Source: Paenibacillus sanguinis 2301083 = DSM 16941 (GTDB lineage Bacteria; Bacillota; Bacilli; Paenibacillales; Paenibacillaceae). From it: a stretch of 64,000 nucleotides of DNA. Shown here piece by piece: positions 6,898 to 15,523 of the stretch. How positions within the stretch are numbered: the stretch's first letter is position 1; each line of letters starts with the position of its first letter. The stretch is taken from the NCBI RefSeq assembly GCF_000374825.1, contig NZ_KB895378.1, positions 1 through 64,000 on the forward strand, read 5' to 3'. Below the pieces are notes generated by a model. That model saw only the letters and a list, made by a program, of their open reading frames with translations. It searched no databases and was not told the origin of the DNA. The translations under genes and the position numbers were made by a program.

Positions 6898-9121
6898 AAT
6901 CCGGCCGACGCATGGTCAAGCCTACTCTCCCCTTCTTCACATCCACATTCAGCACCCATACGGTCACATTATCTCCGACGGATACGACATCCATCGGATG
7001 CTTGACGTAACCGTTGCTAAGCTGCGAGATATGAACCAGCCCATCGTTTTTGATGCCGATATCCACAAAGGCGCCAAAATCGATGACATTCCGTACGGTA
7101 CCATGCAGTTCCATCCCCGGCGTCAAATCCTCAATCTTTAACACGTCGGTACGGAAGATCGGCAGCGGCAGCTCTTCCCGCGGATCGCGGCCCGGACGCT
7201 GCAAGCTCTCCACAATGTCGCGCAAGGTTGGCACCCCAACGTCCAGCCTTGCAGCCAGTTCACTCACATCAAGCGCTGCTAACCTTTCGTTAAGCTCCCT
7301 GGTCCCTAGCTGATCCAACGCAACGCCTAATTCATTAAACAAGCGGTTGACCACATCATAGGATTCCGGATGGATTGGCGTGCGATCCAGCGGATTCTCC
7401 CCATCGGCAATCCGCAGGAAGCCAACACACTGTTCAAACGTCTTGGCCCCCAGGCGAGGAACCTTCTGCAACTGCTTCCGGCTGCGGAACCGCCCATTCT
7501 CTTCCCTGAACTTCACGATATTCTTCGCCGTCGTTGCATTCACCCCGGACACATATCCCAGCAAGGCCGGAGAAGCCGTATTGACATCGACACCAACGTG
7601 GTTTACTGCGGATTCCACCACATGGGTCAGGCTTCCATCCAGTTGCTTCTGGGACACATCATGCTGGTATTGGCCTACGCCAATTGCTTTAGGTTCAATC
7701 TTGACCAGCTCGGCGAGGGGGTCCTGAAGCCGCCGGGCAATGGAAACAGCGCTGCGCTCTGCCACATCCAGATCAGGGAATTCCTCCTGGGCTAGCTTGG
7801 AAGCCGAATACACGCTTGCTCCCGCCTCGTTAACGATCAGATAAGCCAGCTCCCCTCCCCGGTCCTTACGCTCTGCGATGACCTCAGCCACGAACTGCTC
7901 AGTCTCACGCGAAGCAGTACCGTTGCCGATGACCACCAGTTCTACCCCGTACTTATCGATCAATTCATGAAATTTGACCGCCGCCTCACGTTTTTTATTA
8001 TTCGGTGGCGTAGGATAAGTTACGGCCACTTCCAGCAGCTTACCGGTATCATCAACTACCGCCAGCTTGCAGCCTGTCCGATAAGCCGGATCAACGCCCA
8101 GCACGCTTTTGCCCCGGATAGGCGCCTGTAATAGCAGGCTTCGCAGGTTCCCGGCAAATATCGTAATCGCCTGAGCCTCTGCCTTCTCGGTCAGCTCGCC
8201 ACGCACCTCCCGCTCGATGGAGGGAGCAATCAGTCGTTTATAAGCATCTTCTGCCACGGCCTGCAAGATGGCTTGAGTGGCTGACTGTCCGCGGATAATC
8301 CGGCCCTGTATATAACGACAAATAGCTTCGGCATCTACCTCCAGCTCTACCTTTAACACATTCTCCCGTTCACCACGATTCATGGCAAGAATCCGGTGCG
8401 AAGGCATCTTCTTGGCCGCTTCCCGGTAATTGTAATACATCTCGTATACGGATTCCTCTTCCGGAGTCTTCGCCTCCGACACCATCATGCCGTGATCCAT
8501 CGTATACTGGCGGACCCAGGTGCGAATCGCAGCTTCATCAGCCATTCGCTCGGCCACGATATCCATCGCCCCTTGAAGCGCCTCCTCAGGCGTCTCCACC
8601 CCATCCTTCTGACCGGCAGATACGGTATACTTCGCTGACTCGGCCAGCGGATCTCCCTGCTTGGGTTGCGACAAAAGCCATTCGGCCAACGGCTCCAGCC
8701 CTTTCTCCTTAGCAACGCTAGCCCGTGTCTTCCGCTTCTGTCGATACGGACGATAAAGGTCTTCAACTTCCTGCAGTTTGACTGACCGGTTAATCGCTGC
8801 CGCCAAATCCTCCGTCAGCTTGCCTTGCTCCTCAATGATTCGCAGAACCTCTTGCTTCCGCTCCTCCAAATTCCTTAAATACTGGGTCCGTTCTTCAATA
8901 TCGCGCAGTTGATTTTCATCCAGCTCACCGGTCATTTCCTTACGGTACCGGGCAATGAATGGAATGGTATTGCCTTCATCCAGCAACCCTACAGTCGTGC
9001 GCACCTGCTTGAGCGATAACCCCAGCTCCTTGGCAATCTGAGCAATCAGCCGTTCCTGTCCGCCCTCACTGGCATGCTTGGCCTTGCTCTTCTCTGCTAC
9101 TCCGCCCATCTCCGAATTCAC
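6896..9121 (-). CDS. tex: Tex family RNA-binding transcriptional accessory protein
   Basis: About 741 residues, the usual Tex length. Order of domains: an N-terminal helical Tex region (ELGLSLKQVRTTVGLLDEGNTIPFIARYRKEMTGELDE), a YqgF/RNase H-like core beginning near VLGVDPAYRTGCKLAVVD, helix-hairpin-helix repeats (TASPALLGYVSGVNATTAKNIV and RSRKQLQKVPRLGAKTFEQC), and a C-terminal S1 domain (LHGTVRNVIDFGAFVDIG). Tex binds nucleic acid and acts with the transcription/translation machinery. The frame is open to 9280, but the extension is unlike the family and crosses a terminator. I favour GTG at 9121, with AGAGGG nine bases upstream; an ATG at 9109 is an alternative. Confidence 0.93.
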   Translation of the reverse strand: MNSEMGGVAEKSKAKHASEGGQERLIAQIAKELGLSLKQVRTTVGLLDEGNTIPFIARYRKEMTGELDENQLRDIEERTQYLRNLEERKQEVLRIIEEQGKLTEDLAAAINRSVKLQEVEDLYRPYRQKRKTRASVAKEKGLEPLAEWLLSQPKQGDPLAESAKYTVSAGQKDGVETPEEALQGAMDIVAERMADEAAIRTWVRQYTMDHGMMVSEAKTPEEESVYEMYYNYREAAKKMPSHRILAMNRGERENVLKVELEVDAEAICRYIQGRIIRGQSATQAILQAVAEDAYKRLIAPSIEREVRGELTEKAEAQAITIFAGNLRSLLLQAPIRGKSVLGVDPAYRTGCKLAVVDDTGKLLEVAVTYPTPPNNKKREAAVKFHELIDKYGVELVVIGNGTASRETEQFVAEVIAERKDRGGELAYLIVNEAGASVYSASKLAQEEFPDLDVAERSAVSIARRLQDPLAELVKIEPKAIGVGQYQHDVSQKQLDGSLTHVVESAVNHVGVDVNTASPALLGYVSGVNATTAKNIVKFREENGRFRSRKQLQKVPRLGAKTFEQCVGFLRIADGENPLDRTPIHPESYDVVNRLFNELGVALDQLGTRELNERLAALDVSELAARLDVGVPTLRDIVESLQRPGRDPREELPLPIFRTDVLKIEDLTPGMELHGTVRNVIDFGAFVDIGIKNDGLVHISQLSNGYVKHPMDVVSVGDNVTVWVLNVDVKKGRVGLTMRRPD

Positions 9122-9220
9122 CAATGCAATCCCTCTTTCATCAGAAGTTCCTATGCCTTTTATTATCACAAACTTCAGCTTGATTTGCCAGCTTCCCCCG
9201 CGCCCTCTGGCGAACAGCTT

Positions 9221-9263
9221 AAAAAGAAACAAGCACCGCGCCTCAGGCGACGATGCTTGTTCT
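9221..9263 (-). terminator. Terminator upstream of tex
   Basis: On the minus strand AACAAGCA-TCGT-CGCC pairs across TGA with GGCG-CGG-TGCTTGTT, followed by TCTTTTT. It ends the DUF4190 gene and separates it from tex. Confidence 0.85.
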
Positions 9264-9285
9264 TTTTCACACCCATACAAATGGT

Positions 9286-9636
9286 TTAGAAGTTACTGTA
9301 CGTTTCAGTCGACGAATAGGCCATCAACAAAATAAAGCCAAATAATAAAATTATTCCGTATAACACGGTTCCGATGATACCGCAGACGAGCCCTGCAATA
9401 CCAAGGCCTTTGCCTTGTTCATTCGTCCGTTTGATTTCCCTGAACGAAAGCGACGATAGCACGATGGCGATGATCCCCAAAATAAAGCCGAAATAAGGAA
9501 TGATAACCGACAGAATACCAAGCACCAGTGAAGCAATCGACTTCCCGTTCGTTTTAGCCGGAGCAGGCGGCATTGACGGTGGGTATTGATCAAAGCTTGA
9601 ATAAGAATAAGGTGTGTTCGATGGACGTTGATCCAT
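9286..9636 (-). CDS. DUF4190 domain membrane protein
   Basis: A 116-residue protein. It has a Pro/Tyr/Ser-rich N-terminal tail of about 30 residues, then two hydrophobic segments: GKSIASLVLGILSVIIPYFG with FILGIIAIVLSSLS, and GIAGLVCGIIGTVLYGIILL. This is the DUF4190 pattern of small membrane proteins of unknown function. I chose the ATG at 9636, which has GGGGAGG eight to nine bases upstream; the frame extends to 9699 without a better site. It is monocistronic, with a terminator at 9221-9263. No function can be assigned. Confidence 0.8.
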   Translation of the reverse strand: MDQRPSNTPYSYSSFDQYPPSMPPAPAKTNGKSIASLVLGILSVIIPYFGFILGIIAIVLSSLSFREIKRTNEQGKGLGIAGLVCGIIGTVLYGIILLFGFILLMAYSSTETYSNF

Positions 9637-9805
9637 TAAAAAGGTCCTCCCCAACAATGCAATACTTGCAGCATTTTTTTCTATTTTTCCTGATCTCACA
9701 TTTATTGTACTTGATCAAGGCGAAGGATGCCATGACTATTTTGGCCTGCCGCATAATAAGCTAGGAATGAACCTCTCCCTCATAAGGCAGTTCAGGCTAT
9801 TGCCT

Positions 9806-9848
9806 AAAAAAGAGCACGCCGGATCATTATCATTCCGGAGTGCTCTTG
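9806..9848 (-). terminator. Terminator of the ndoAI-ndoA operon
   Basis: On the minus strand AAGAGCAC-CCGGA and TCCGG-GTGCTCTT pair around an AT-rich loop and are followed by TTTTTTA. It lies 27 bases after the ndoA stop. Confidence 0.85.
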
Positions 9849-9874
9849 GCTTGCAGCAAAAAAACACATAACAG

Positions 9875-10225
9875 CTAAAAATCAATTAAACCGAGACTGA
9901 TCAAGAGTGCCTCATGTACCTTCTTCATCGTCTCATCGTCCAAATGGGTAATTTTATCCGTTAGTCTTTGTTTGTCGATCGTGCGTATTTGCTCCAGCAA
10001 AATGACGGAATCCCTGTCAAAACCATGTGTAGCCGCTTCAATCTCAACATGGGTCGGCAATTTTGCCTTCTGGATTTGCGCCGTAATAGCAGCAACAATA
10101 GCCGTTGGGCTAAATCGATTGCCGATATCATTCTGGATGATGAGCACCGGTCTAACCCCGCCCTGCTCGGAACCCACTACAGGGGAGAGGTCTGCAAAAA
10201 ATACGTCGCCGCGCTTTACGATCAA
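9875..10225 (-). CDS. ndoA: Type II toxin endoribonuclease NdoA (MazF/PemK family)
   Basis: A 116-residue toxin, the same length as B. subtilis EndoA, which cleaves mRNA at UACAU sites. Family motifs are [20 protein letters not shown] at the N-terminus (RGDVFFADL), [28 protein letters not shown] and a C-terminal [13 protein letters not shown]. It follows the antitoxin gene by three bases in one operon. The order ydcC-alr-ndoAI-ndoA is the same as in B. subtilis, which supports the assignment. Confidence 0.95.
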   Translation of the reverse strand: MIVKRGDVFFADLSPVVGSEQGGVRPVLIIQNDIGNRFSPTAIVAAITAQIQKAKLPTHVEIEAATHGFDRDSVILLEQIRTIDKQRLTDKITHLDDETMKKVHEALLISLGLIDF

Positions 10226-10228
10226 TGT

Positions 10229-10510
10229 TTACACCCCGCTCACTAGGCGGTCCAGAGTGATGTCTGCATCTTCCTCCGCATGGAACGCTTCAGAGGCCAT
10301 GGACAAATTAATTTTTGCCATCTCCATATATCCCCGCTGCATCGATTCCCGAATAAACCGCTTCTTGCGTTCGTTCAGATACAGCTTCATGGCCTGCCTG
10401 ATCAACTCGCTGCGGTTGGAATTCTCCATCGCAACGATGCCATCCACTTCTTGCAAAAGATGATCCGGCAAACTGATCATAATTCTTTTAGTATTGTGCA
10501 TATTGGCCAT
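10229..10510 (-). CDS. ndoAI: Antitoxin NdoAI (ribbon-helix-helix)
   Basis: A 93-residue antitoxin, matching the length of B. subtilis EndoAI. It opens with an RHH DNA-binding fold (TKRIMISLPDHLLQEVDGI, then NRSELIRQAMKLYL), followed by a helical, acidic C-terminus (EEDADITLDRL) of the kind that wraps the toxin. The ATG at 10510 has GGTGG about nine bases upstream; the frame continues to a GTG at 10522. It is expected to autoregulate the operon. The 10511-10756 interval to alr has no gene; it contains a near-repeat of GAAATATATRC. Confidence 0.92.
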   Translation of the reverse strand: MANMHNTKRIMISLPDHLLQEVDGIVAMENSNRSELIRQAMKLYLNERKKRFIRESMQRGYMEMAKINLSMASEAFHAEEDADITLDRLVSGV

Positions 10511-10756
10511 CTTGACTTCCACCCCCGAAACCTTGTCGCCCTATTCCCTGATATCCAGTATAGCATTATTCAAGGAAATATATACAAAAGAAATATATGC
10601 CTGAAGTATATCAAGTATGCTGCATTTTATTATAAACGTAAATCTCAATGCCGTACATACCTGATCATTTCCATCTCTTGTATTCGATAGACTTACCAAG
10701 AATTCCTTCATTCGGGAATAAAAGTTTTGTCACAAGATCCCTTTGCCTTGCTGCTG

Positions 10757-11938
10757 TCAAAGCAGCGGGTTCAACATAAAGTCCGGTTCGCCCTTTCGCT
10801 TGTAAACCCTAGGGACCCGATGGGCCAACATACAGATCAGCTCGTAATGGATCGTTCCCAGTGCGGAGGCCAGCTCCCCGGCGGTGATTTCTTCTCCGGC
10901 TTGCTGGCCGATGAGCACAACCTCCTCGCCGGCTTGAATTACTTCAGCTTCCTCAGCCAAAGCTTGAAGCGAAACCATACATTGGTCCATGCAAATTGTT
11001 CCGACTACAGGGACGCGGCGGCCGCGTATCAGAACTTGCGCCTTGCCGCTTAGCATTCGCGAATAACCGTCGGCATACCCGATCGGGAGTGTAGCAATGC
11101 GTTCCTTCCCTTGAGTGATATACCGCGCGCCATAGCTGATTGCCGAATGAGGCGGCAGCGTCTTGACCCGGACGGCCTCCGTCTTCAGCGAGAGCACCGG
11201 TGTAAGTCGAACCTGGTCCCGGCGAACCTGCTCTGACGGATATAGACCATATAAAGCGATGCCGATACGGACCATTTGCTGCGACAATTCCGGCAAATCA
11301 ATGGCAATCGCGCTGTTACCCGTATGTATGATCGGGATATGAATTTCATGCTCCCGCAGCGCGTCCACCACGCCCTGAAACCGGTGAAACTGTTCCAAAG
11401 TATAGCTTTTGTCTTCCTCATCCGCAGTAGCAAAATGGGTGAACATCCCTTCCACTTCCGCCTGCGGCACCTGCATGACCTCGCGTACGAAAGCGACTGC
11501 CTCTTGACCAGGCAACAGTCCGACGCGTCCCATCCCGGAGTCAATCTTGATATGAACCTTCAACTTATGCGCAAACTCGGCAGGGTTCAACTCCTTTATA
11601 GCCTCAAGCACATCCTCACTGAATACATTCAGCGTAATGTCCTGTTCCCAGGCCGCGCGTACACCATGAGGGGGCGTGTAGCCCAGGACTAGAATAGGCA
11701 ACTTGATCCCGGCCTTTCGGAGCTCCAGCGCCTCGTCCAGAAAAGCTACGCTGAGATAGTCTGCGCCTGCTCGCTCCATTTCCAGAGCTACCGGCACCGC
11801 TCCATGTCCATAAGCATTAGCTTTCACACAAGCCAGCATTTTCATGTTCGCCGGTTGTCTTCTGCGAAGCTCCTCAAAATTTCCCCGAAGCAGGTCCAAA
11901 TCAATTTCCGCATGGGTAGGTCGATACTTCACTTGCAC
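10757..11938 (-). CDS. alr: Alanine racemase
   Basis: A PLP-dependent racemase that interconverts L- and D-alanine for peptidoglycan. With GTG at 11938 it has 393 residues, close to B. subtilis Alr (389). The PLP lysine is Lys39 in ACVKANAYGHG, and the second catalytic base, the tyrosine, lies in AISYGARY. HTGNSAIA, RIGIALYGL and GTICMDQCMV are conserved stretches. AAGGTGA, a strong anti-16S match, sits seven bases before the GTG; the frame is open to 12022 but the added residues are unlike the family. The neighbours ydcC, ndoAI and ndoA are syntenic with B. subtilis. Confidence 0.95.
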   Translation of the reverse strand: MQVKYRPTHAEIDLDLLRGNFEELRRRQPANMKMLACVKANAYGHGAVPVALEMERAGADYLSVAFLDEALELRKAGIKLPILVLGYTPPHGVRAAWEQDITLNVFSEDVLEAIKELNPAEFAHKLKVHIKIDSGMGRVGLLPGQEAVAFVREVMQVPQAEVEGMFTHFATADEEDKSYTLEQFHRFQGVVDALREHEIHIPIIHTGNSAIAIDLPELSQQMVRIGIALYGLYPSEQVRRDQVRLTPVLSLKTEAVRVKTLPPHSAISYGARYITQGKERIATLPIGYADGYSRMLSGKAQVLIRGRRVPVVGTICMDQCMVSLQALAEEAEVIQAGEEVVLIGQQAGEEITAGELASALGTIHYELICMLAHRVPRVYKRKGEPDFMLNPLL

Positions 11939-12044
11939 TTCTAGGTCACCTTCTCCAAAGATTGAGAGTCGAAATATTCTGTGTAATACATTTATGGTAA
12001 TGGCCCGCGATGCGACTGTCAATTCTGCATGACGATGGACCTAT

Positions 12045-12099
12045 GAGTGCGTGTTCAAAAAGTTATCCGGTGTGAAAACCTGACTTTTTGAACTACCTC
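12045..12099. mobile_element. Miniature inverted-repeat element, copy A (internally deleted)
   Basis: A 55-bp element that is little more than two terminal inverted repeats: GAGTGCGTGTTCAAAAAGT on the left and ACTTTTTGAACTACCTC on the right. The flanks CCTAT and TCTAT match in four of five positions, consistent with a 5-bp target duplication. The same ends bound longer copies at 40298-40485 and 57076-57294. It lies between alr and the ydcC-like gene and has no coding capacity. Confidence 0.7.
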
Positions 12100-12177
12100 T
12101 CTATGAAAAAGGGGCGAATAGACGGGTCGGACAAGGGAAGATCCTTGCCCGAACATCCGCAATCCGCCCATTCTTCA

Positions 12178-13305
12178 TTATTTACCCGTTTGATCCTGCA
12201 TAGAAGCGGCTATTTTAATCATTTCGGTCACGGGCAAGTCCTCACTGGCGATTCTGAATTCCAGGCCATCCACCGTCCAGGTCAAGGTTTGCAGGGCATC
12301 TCCCGTAAGAAGACCCACCGTAAAGCCCATATCAACGACTTCTCCCGGTACCAATGAGGCGGTACGGTCAGGAGAATGAGATTCAGTCAAGGTGAACTGG
12401 TATGTACCGCCATATCGTAGCAACACCGTGCTACGCCCCTCATTTTCCAGAACAGTATCATCCTCATAAAGCACTCCGTCCGGCAGGTAGGTCGGAACAA
12501 TGACCCCAAACGGCTCGATCGAAGCTGAATCTGCCTTGTCTCCCGGTGTTGCCATTTCTCCTGTAGTCGCTTCACTTTCGTCCACGTTCCCCGCTGCAGC
12601 ATCTGCCGGAGTTTTTTCGACCAGCATGCCATTCTCGTCTACCTCCAGCAATGTCCCTTGGGATTGCTCCGCGGCAGCATCCAGATTGTGCTGCATATCG
12701 AAGGACTTCTCATCAAATTTGGCATCAAAGTCAAAGCTATCGAATTTCACTTCAACAACGACCTTCGCTTCGGCATCCGACACTTGAACCTGCTTCGGCG
12801 CATAATTGTCTTTGGCCAACCAGATCTTCTGACGCACCAAGGCATGCGTGTTGTAGTTGGCAGCCACCTCGAAAATGTAGCTATCCTTGTCGCTCTCAAA
12901 TTGACGCGAGCTGTCGCTGAGAATGCTGCGAGCCAGCGTTTGGTACAGGTAAACCTGACCCTGGTTCTCCGGCCAATCGCTTTGGAAGCGGAAGCTCTTG
13001 TTAAGACTTGGCGTCAGCACATACACACCTTGGTCATTGCGGAGCACGATTTGGGTAATATCCTTCTGCGCATTAGTCAAAGCAATCCGATAAAAAGAAG
13101 GATTCTGATACCATACTTCTACTTTGTACTCCTGAGGCTTGTCACCCGTATAAAGCGTCATCGTACCTGAGCCTTGATAGCTCTCCAACTGGGCAACCGT
13201 TTTGTCCAAATCCTTGACGACGCCGTTGGCGTCCTTTTTCCCGCATGCAGCCAACACCAGGCTCGTAATTATCACGATGGTCAGCATCCACGTGAAGCGG
13301 CGCAT
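12178..13305 (-). CDS. ydcC: Outer-membrane-lipoprotein-carrier-like lipoprotein (YdcC family)
   Basis: A 375-residue secreted lipoprotein: the signal peptide MRRFTWMLTIVIITSLVLAA ends in the lipobox LAAC with the lipidated Cys21. Residues of about 30-215 form a LolA-like fold (GSGTMTLYTG, EVWYQNPSFYRIAL, VYVLTPSLNKSFRF). A Gly/Ala/Glu-rich linker of some 50 residues then leads to a DUF4367-like C-terminal domain. In B. subtilis the homologue YdcC is made in the mother cell during sporulation and the gene likewise precedes alr, so the synteny supports the name. The molecular role is unknown. The C-terminal domain is longer than I would expect for the simplest family members. Confidence 0.82.
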   Translation of the reverse strand: MRRFTWMLTIVIITSLVLAACGKKDANGVVKDLDKTVAQLESYQGSGTMTLYTGDKPQEYKVEVWYQNPSFYRIALTNAQKDITQIVLRNDQGVYVLTPSLNKSFRFQSDWPENQGQVYLYQTLARSILSDSSRQFESDKDSYIFEVAANYNTHALVRQKIWLAKDNYAPKQVQVSDAEAKVVVEVKFDSFDFDAKFDEKSFDMQHNLDAAAEQSQGTLLEVDENGMLVEKTPADAAAGNVDESEATTGEMATPGDKADSASIEPFGVIVPTYLPDGVLYEDDTVLENEGRSTVLLRYGGTYQFTLTESHSPDRTASLVPGEVVDMGFTVGLLTGDALQTLTWTVDGLEFRIASEDLPVTEMIKIAASMQDQTGK

Positions 13306-13532
13306 GAGATCATCCCCTCTGCAGTTTGATTTCTAAACTGATACATGTCTATGTGGGAACTTGGCCGATTATGCAGACTGGCCCTCCTTGACATAAGACA
13401 AGTTGCGGATGTATTTCACCCTGCCGCAAATGCAGTTTACCGGGAACGCTATTGCACCTGTAAAAATAGCCATGATATGTTTAACTCGCCGCAGGTACAA
13501 CCTGAAAAGTTCAATCCATCAACACCCGAGGA

Positions 13533-13736
13533 GTGAATCCTTTGAAGCTGATCATCGATCAATCCCTCAACCACGAGGACATTGAAATCACGATTAAATG
13601 CAAGCTGGTCGACGCCGAGCTGGAGAAGCTCATCGCCCAGATCCGCTTGTACGGATTTTCCATCACCGGTAAAAAGGACGGTGCCACCTACCCGCTGCAC
13701 CTCGGATGTGTTGAAAATCAAGCCAAAGTGCGATGA
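13533..13736 (+). pseudogene. Truncated LytTR-type regulator remnant
   Basis: The first 50 or so codons resemble the N-terminus of small LytTR response regulators that lack a receiver domain: KLIIDQSLNHEDIEITIKC, then LVDAELEKLIAQIRLYGFSI and GKKDGATYPLHL. That is where the DNA-binding domain should begin. The frame then diverges and stops after 67 codons, whereas intact proteins have about 140-150 residues. A second frame (to 13803) continues with unrelated-looking sequence. A good ribosome site (GAGGAGTGA) precedes GTG 13533 and TTG 13542, so the 5' end of a real gene is preserved and the rest is lost. A DUF3021-type partner gene is absent. Confidence 0.55.
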
Positions 13737-13784
13737 AGAACTCGTTACCCTATTGAAAGGACAAGCAATATCGGATGAGAAGGA

Positions 13785-13876
13785 CTGCTTGGTGCTGGAA
13801 TGATTGTTGTTTTGGTCGACGCGGCTGCTTGGTGCTGGAATGATTCCGTTTGGTCGACGCGGCTGCTTGGTGCTGT
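13785..13876. repeat. Tandem repeat, unit about 38-40 bp
   Basis: Unit 1 (13785-13824, 40 bp) and unit 2 (13825-13862, 38 bp) both start CTGCTTGGTGCTGGAATGAT and end TTTGGTCGACGCGG; unit 3 is partial from 13863. It directly follows the LytTR remnant and has no coding significance that I can see. Confidence 0.8.
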
Positions 13877-14206
13877 GCTGGTTGTTACTCTGATGGACGC
13901 AGCTAACCTGTCCTTCGGGTAGGCATGCAGCGTTTAATATAGTGTGGACCGTTCGGCACTCAGTGTGAGATGGGCAGCCTGTATGAATATAGTAGCAACT
14001 AACTGCTAACGGGATTTTCTCCTGTTAATTTGCTCTTTTCCGCTCCAAAATTTATATTATATGGAAAAAATCCCTATAATTAGGCCATTTAGAGCAGAAA
14101 ACCTCTTGACCCGTTAAATTATAGGGATGAATTCCATATAATCACTTATTTTAAAGAAAAAACCATGATTTATAGGGAGATTTTCCATCTAGATAGTTTT
14201 ACTTTA
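13877..14206. other. Intergenic stretch with inverted repeats
   Basis: About 330 bases without a gene. The notable content is a pair of 26-base inverted arms at 14056-14081 and 14117-14142 (listed separately) plus a third partial copy at 14168-14188 just before the hydrolase stop. Confidence 0.6.
14056..14142. repeat. Imperfect inverted repeat (26-bp arms)
   Basis: The arms 14056-14081 and 14117-14142 are complementary except for three central bases. Both contain ATTATATGGAA and ATCCCTATAATT (in the reverse orientation for the right arm). A third copy of the core, TTATAGGGAGATTTTCCAT, is at 14170-14188. The intervening 35 bases include TAGAGCAGAAAACCTC. Such TATAGGGA/TTCCATATA units look like a dispersed intergenic repeat, and the structure could also act as a transcription stop for the convergent side. 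Confidence 0.6.
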
Positions 14207-15199
14207 TTACTGCAAGACAAATGATTTAGGTAGGCCATATTTATGTAGCCATTGCATGCTTTCCTGGTTTCTCTGATCTTCATACTTGTCCTCTAACCCA
14301 TGCTTTCCTTCAGGGTAAAGAACAAGCTTCACGGTTTTTCCCGCTTCTTCCATATCCTTTGCAAAATCCTCAACAGTTTGCCAAATAAGACTTTCATCCG
14401 CGGTTCCTTGCAGCAAAAGAACTGGAGCCTGAATGTCGGGGATGCGATCCAGAATGGAATAATCACCCTTTGAATCTGGATCAAAGTTGATCAACGTATA
14501 CCTCACATAACCAGCCGTCTTCCTGTTCTCTTCTACAATTTCAGGTGAATTCACATCCGGGTGCTCATCTAACCAACGCAAATTAACATCCCAACCCACA
14601 AAAGGACTTACGCCAACCACAGATTGTACATCCTGCCGCTCGGACGCTAGCCTTAAAGCCACGCCCCCTCCCATTGAAGCGCCTATTAGGTAAACCGAAT
14701 CCTTTTTCACTTGCCCGGTAGACATCGCCATTTTAATTGCATTATCCGCATCCCGCGTGTTCTCCGCAATGCCCTGCACATGACCCTCGCTTTCCAAATA
14801 ACCACGATAAAGCGGGTACAAATAGACTACCTCATCACTCATATATTTAAAACCAAAGGTAAATCCAAAATCGTAATGAGCAAGCTCGTTGCGTTCAAGA
14901 GCATATCCCCCATGAAGATGCACAACGAGCGGATATTTCCCAGAAGCCTTGGGAACGGTCATATACGCCATAACTTTAATACCATCACTTTTATAAAATA
15001 CTTTGTAAATATCTATATTTGGATTCTGACCAGGTATTTCTATTAATTCTTTAGAAATAATTTCTACGTCGCTATCTGGTGGGGGAGCCTCGCCTGTCTG
15101 ACAGCCAGATAGTGTAGCTGTAACTAAGATAAATATAACCAGTGTTGTAAGGAATAATCTATTTCTATTTGTAAATATATATCTTGCACTCACATACAC
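14207..15199 (-). CDS. Lipoprotein alpha/beta hydrolase (prolyl-oligopeptidase/dienelactone-hydrolase-like)
   Basis: A 330-residue exported hydrolase. The N-terminus is a signal peptide ending in the lipobox LSGC (about residues 30-33). The fold is alpha/beta hydrolase: HLHGGYA for the oxyanion region, the nucleophile elbow GASMGGG, the acid in LLQGTADES and the catalytic His in EGKHGLED. It is the serine-peptidase S9/DLH-like type that acts on peptides or esters. The substrate is unknown. The flanking DNA is AT-richer and holds gene fragments, so the locus may be a recombination-prone insertion region. It is apparently monocistronic. Confidence 0.82.
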   Translation of the reverse strand: MYVSARYIFTNRNRLFLTTLVIFILVTATLSGCQTGEAPPPDSDVEIISKELIEIPGQNPNIDIYKVFYKSDGIKVMAYMTVPKASGKYPLVVHLHGGYALERNELAHYDFGFTFGFKYMSDEVVYLYPLYRGYLESEGHVQGIAENTRDADNAIKMAMSTGQVKKDSVYLIGASMGGGVALRLASERQDVQSVVGVSPFVGWDVNLRWLDEHPDVNSPEIVEENRKTAGYVRYTLINFDPDSKGDYSILDRIPDIQAPVLLLQGTADESLIWQTVEDFAKDMEEAGKTVKLVLYPEGKHGLEDKYEDQRNQESMQWLHKYGLPKSFVLQ

Positions 15200-15217
15200 A
15201 CCCCATTTATCTAAATA

Positions 15218-15335
15218 TCAATTTAGAACATATCCAGACTGATGTAAGCGATACATTTTAGCATAATGCTGGTTTAATTCCATTAACATCTCATGACTGC
15301 CTTGCTCTACAAGCTTACCATTTTCCAACCTGCAA
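15218..15335 (-). pseudogene. C-terminal remnant of an ABC exporter
   Basis: Reading the minus strand from 15335 to the TGA at 15218-15220 gives about 37 codons containing ENGKLVEQGSHEMLMELNQ and HYAKMYRLHQ. This is the closing segment of an ABC exporter ATPase (the 'hazard' tail after the H-loop: glycine-bearing turn, VEQGSHEELM, then YxxMYRLQ). Nothing recognisable of the transporter lies upstream, so only the tail survives. Confidence 0.65.
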
Positions 15336-15342
15336 AACTTCC

Positions 15343-15444
15343 TTATGTATTCCCTTTTTCTAATTCAATCCAAAAACTTATATACACTTCATCTACTAAC
15401 CACATAGAACTATTTTCATCATATACGAGAGTAACATTATTGGT
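15343..15444 (-). pseudogene. Short unidentified coding remnant
   Basis: A 33-codon minus-strand frame without a start codon or ribosome site, directly before the ABC exporter tail. It contains VTLVYDENSSMWLVDEVYI, which reads like the end of a small secreted-protein domain. I cannot name it; it may be part of the same decayed region. The rest of 15200-15523 shows no gene. Confidence 0.25.
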
Positions 15445-15523
15445 TCAAAGCCCTTAGAATTTAAAGGATAGCAATTTGCATATTTCACATTTTGATTATC
15501 AATGAGTCTGACAGAATATAACT

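Noticed and set aside
13785..13876. CRISPR array
   Set aside because: The repeated units are directly adjacent without unique spacers, and no cas genes are present.
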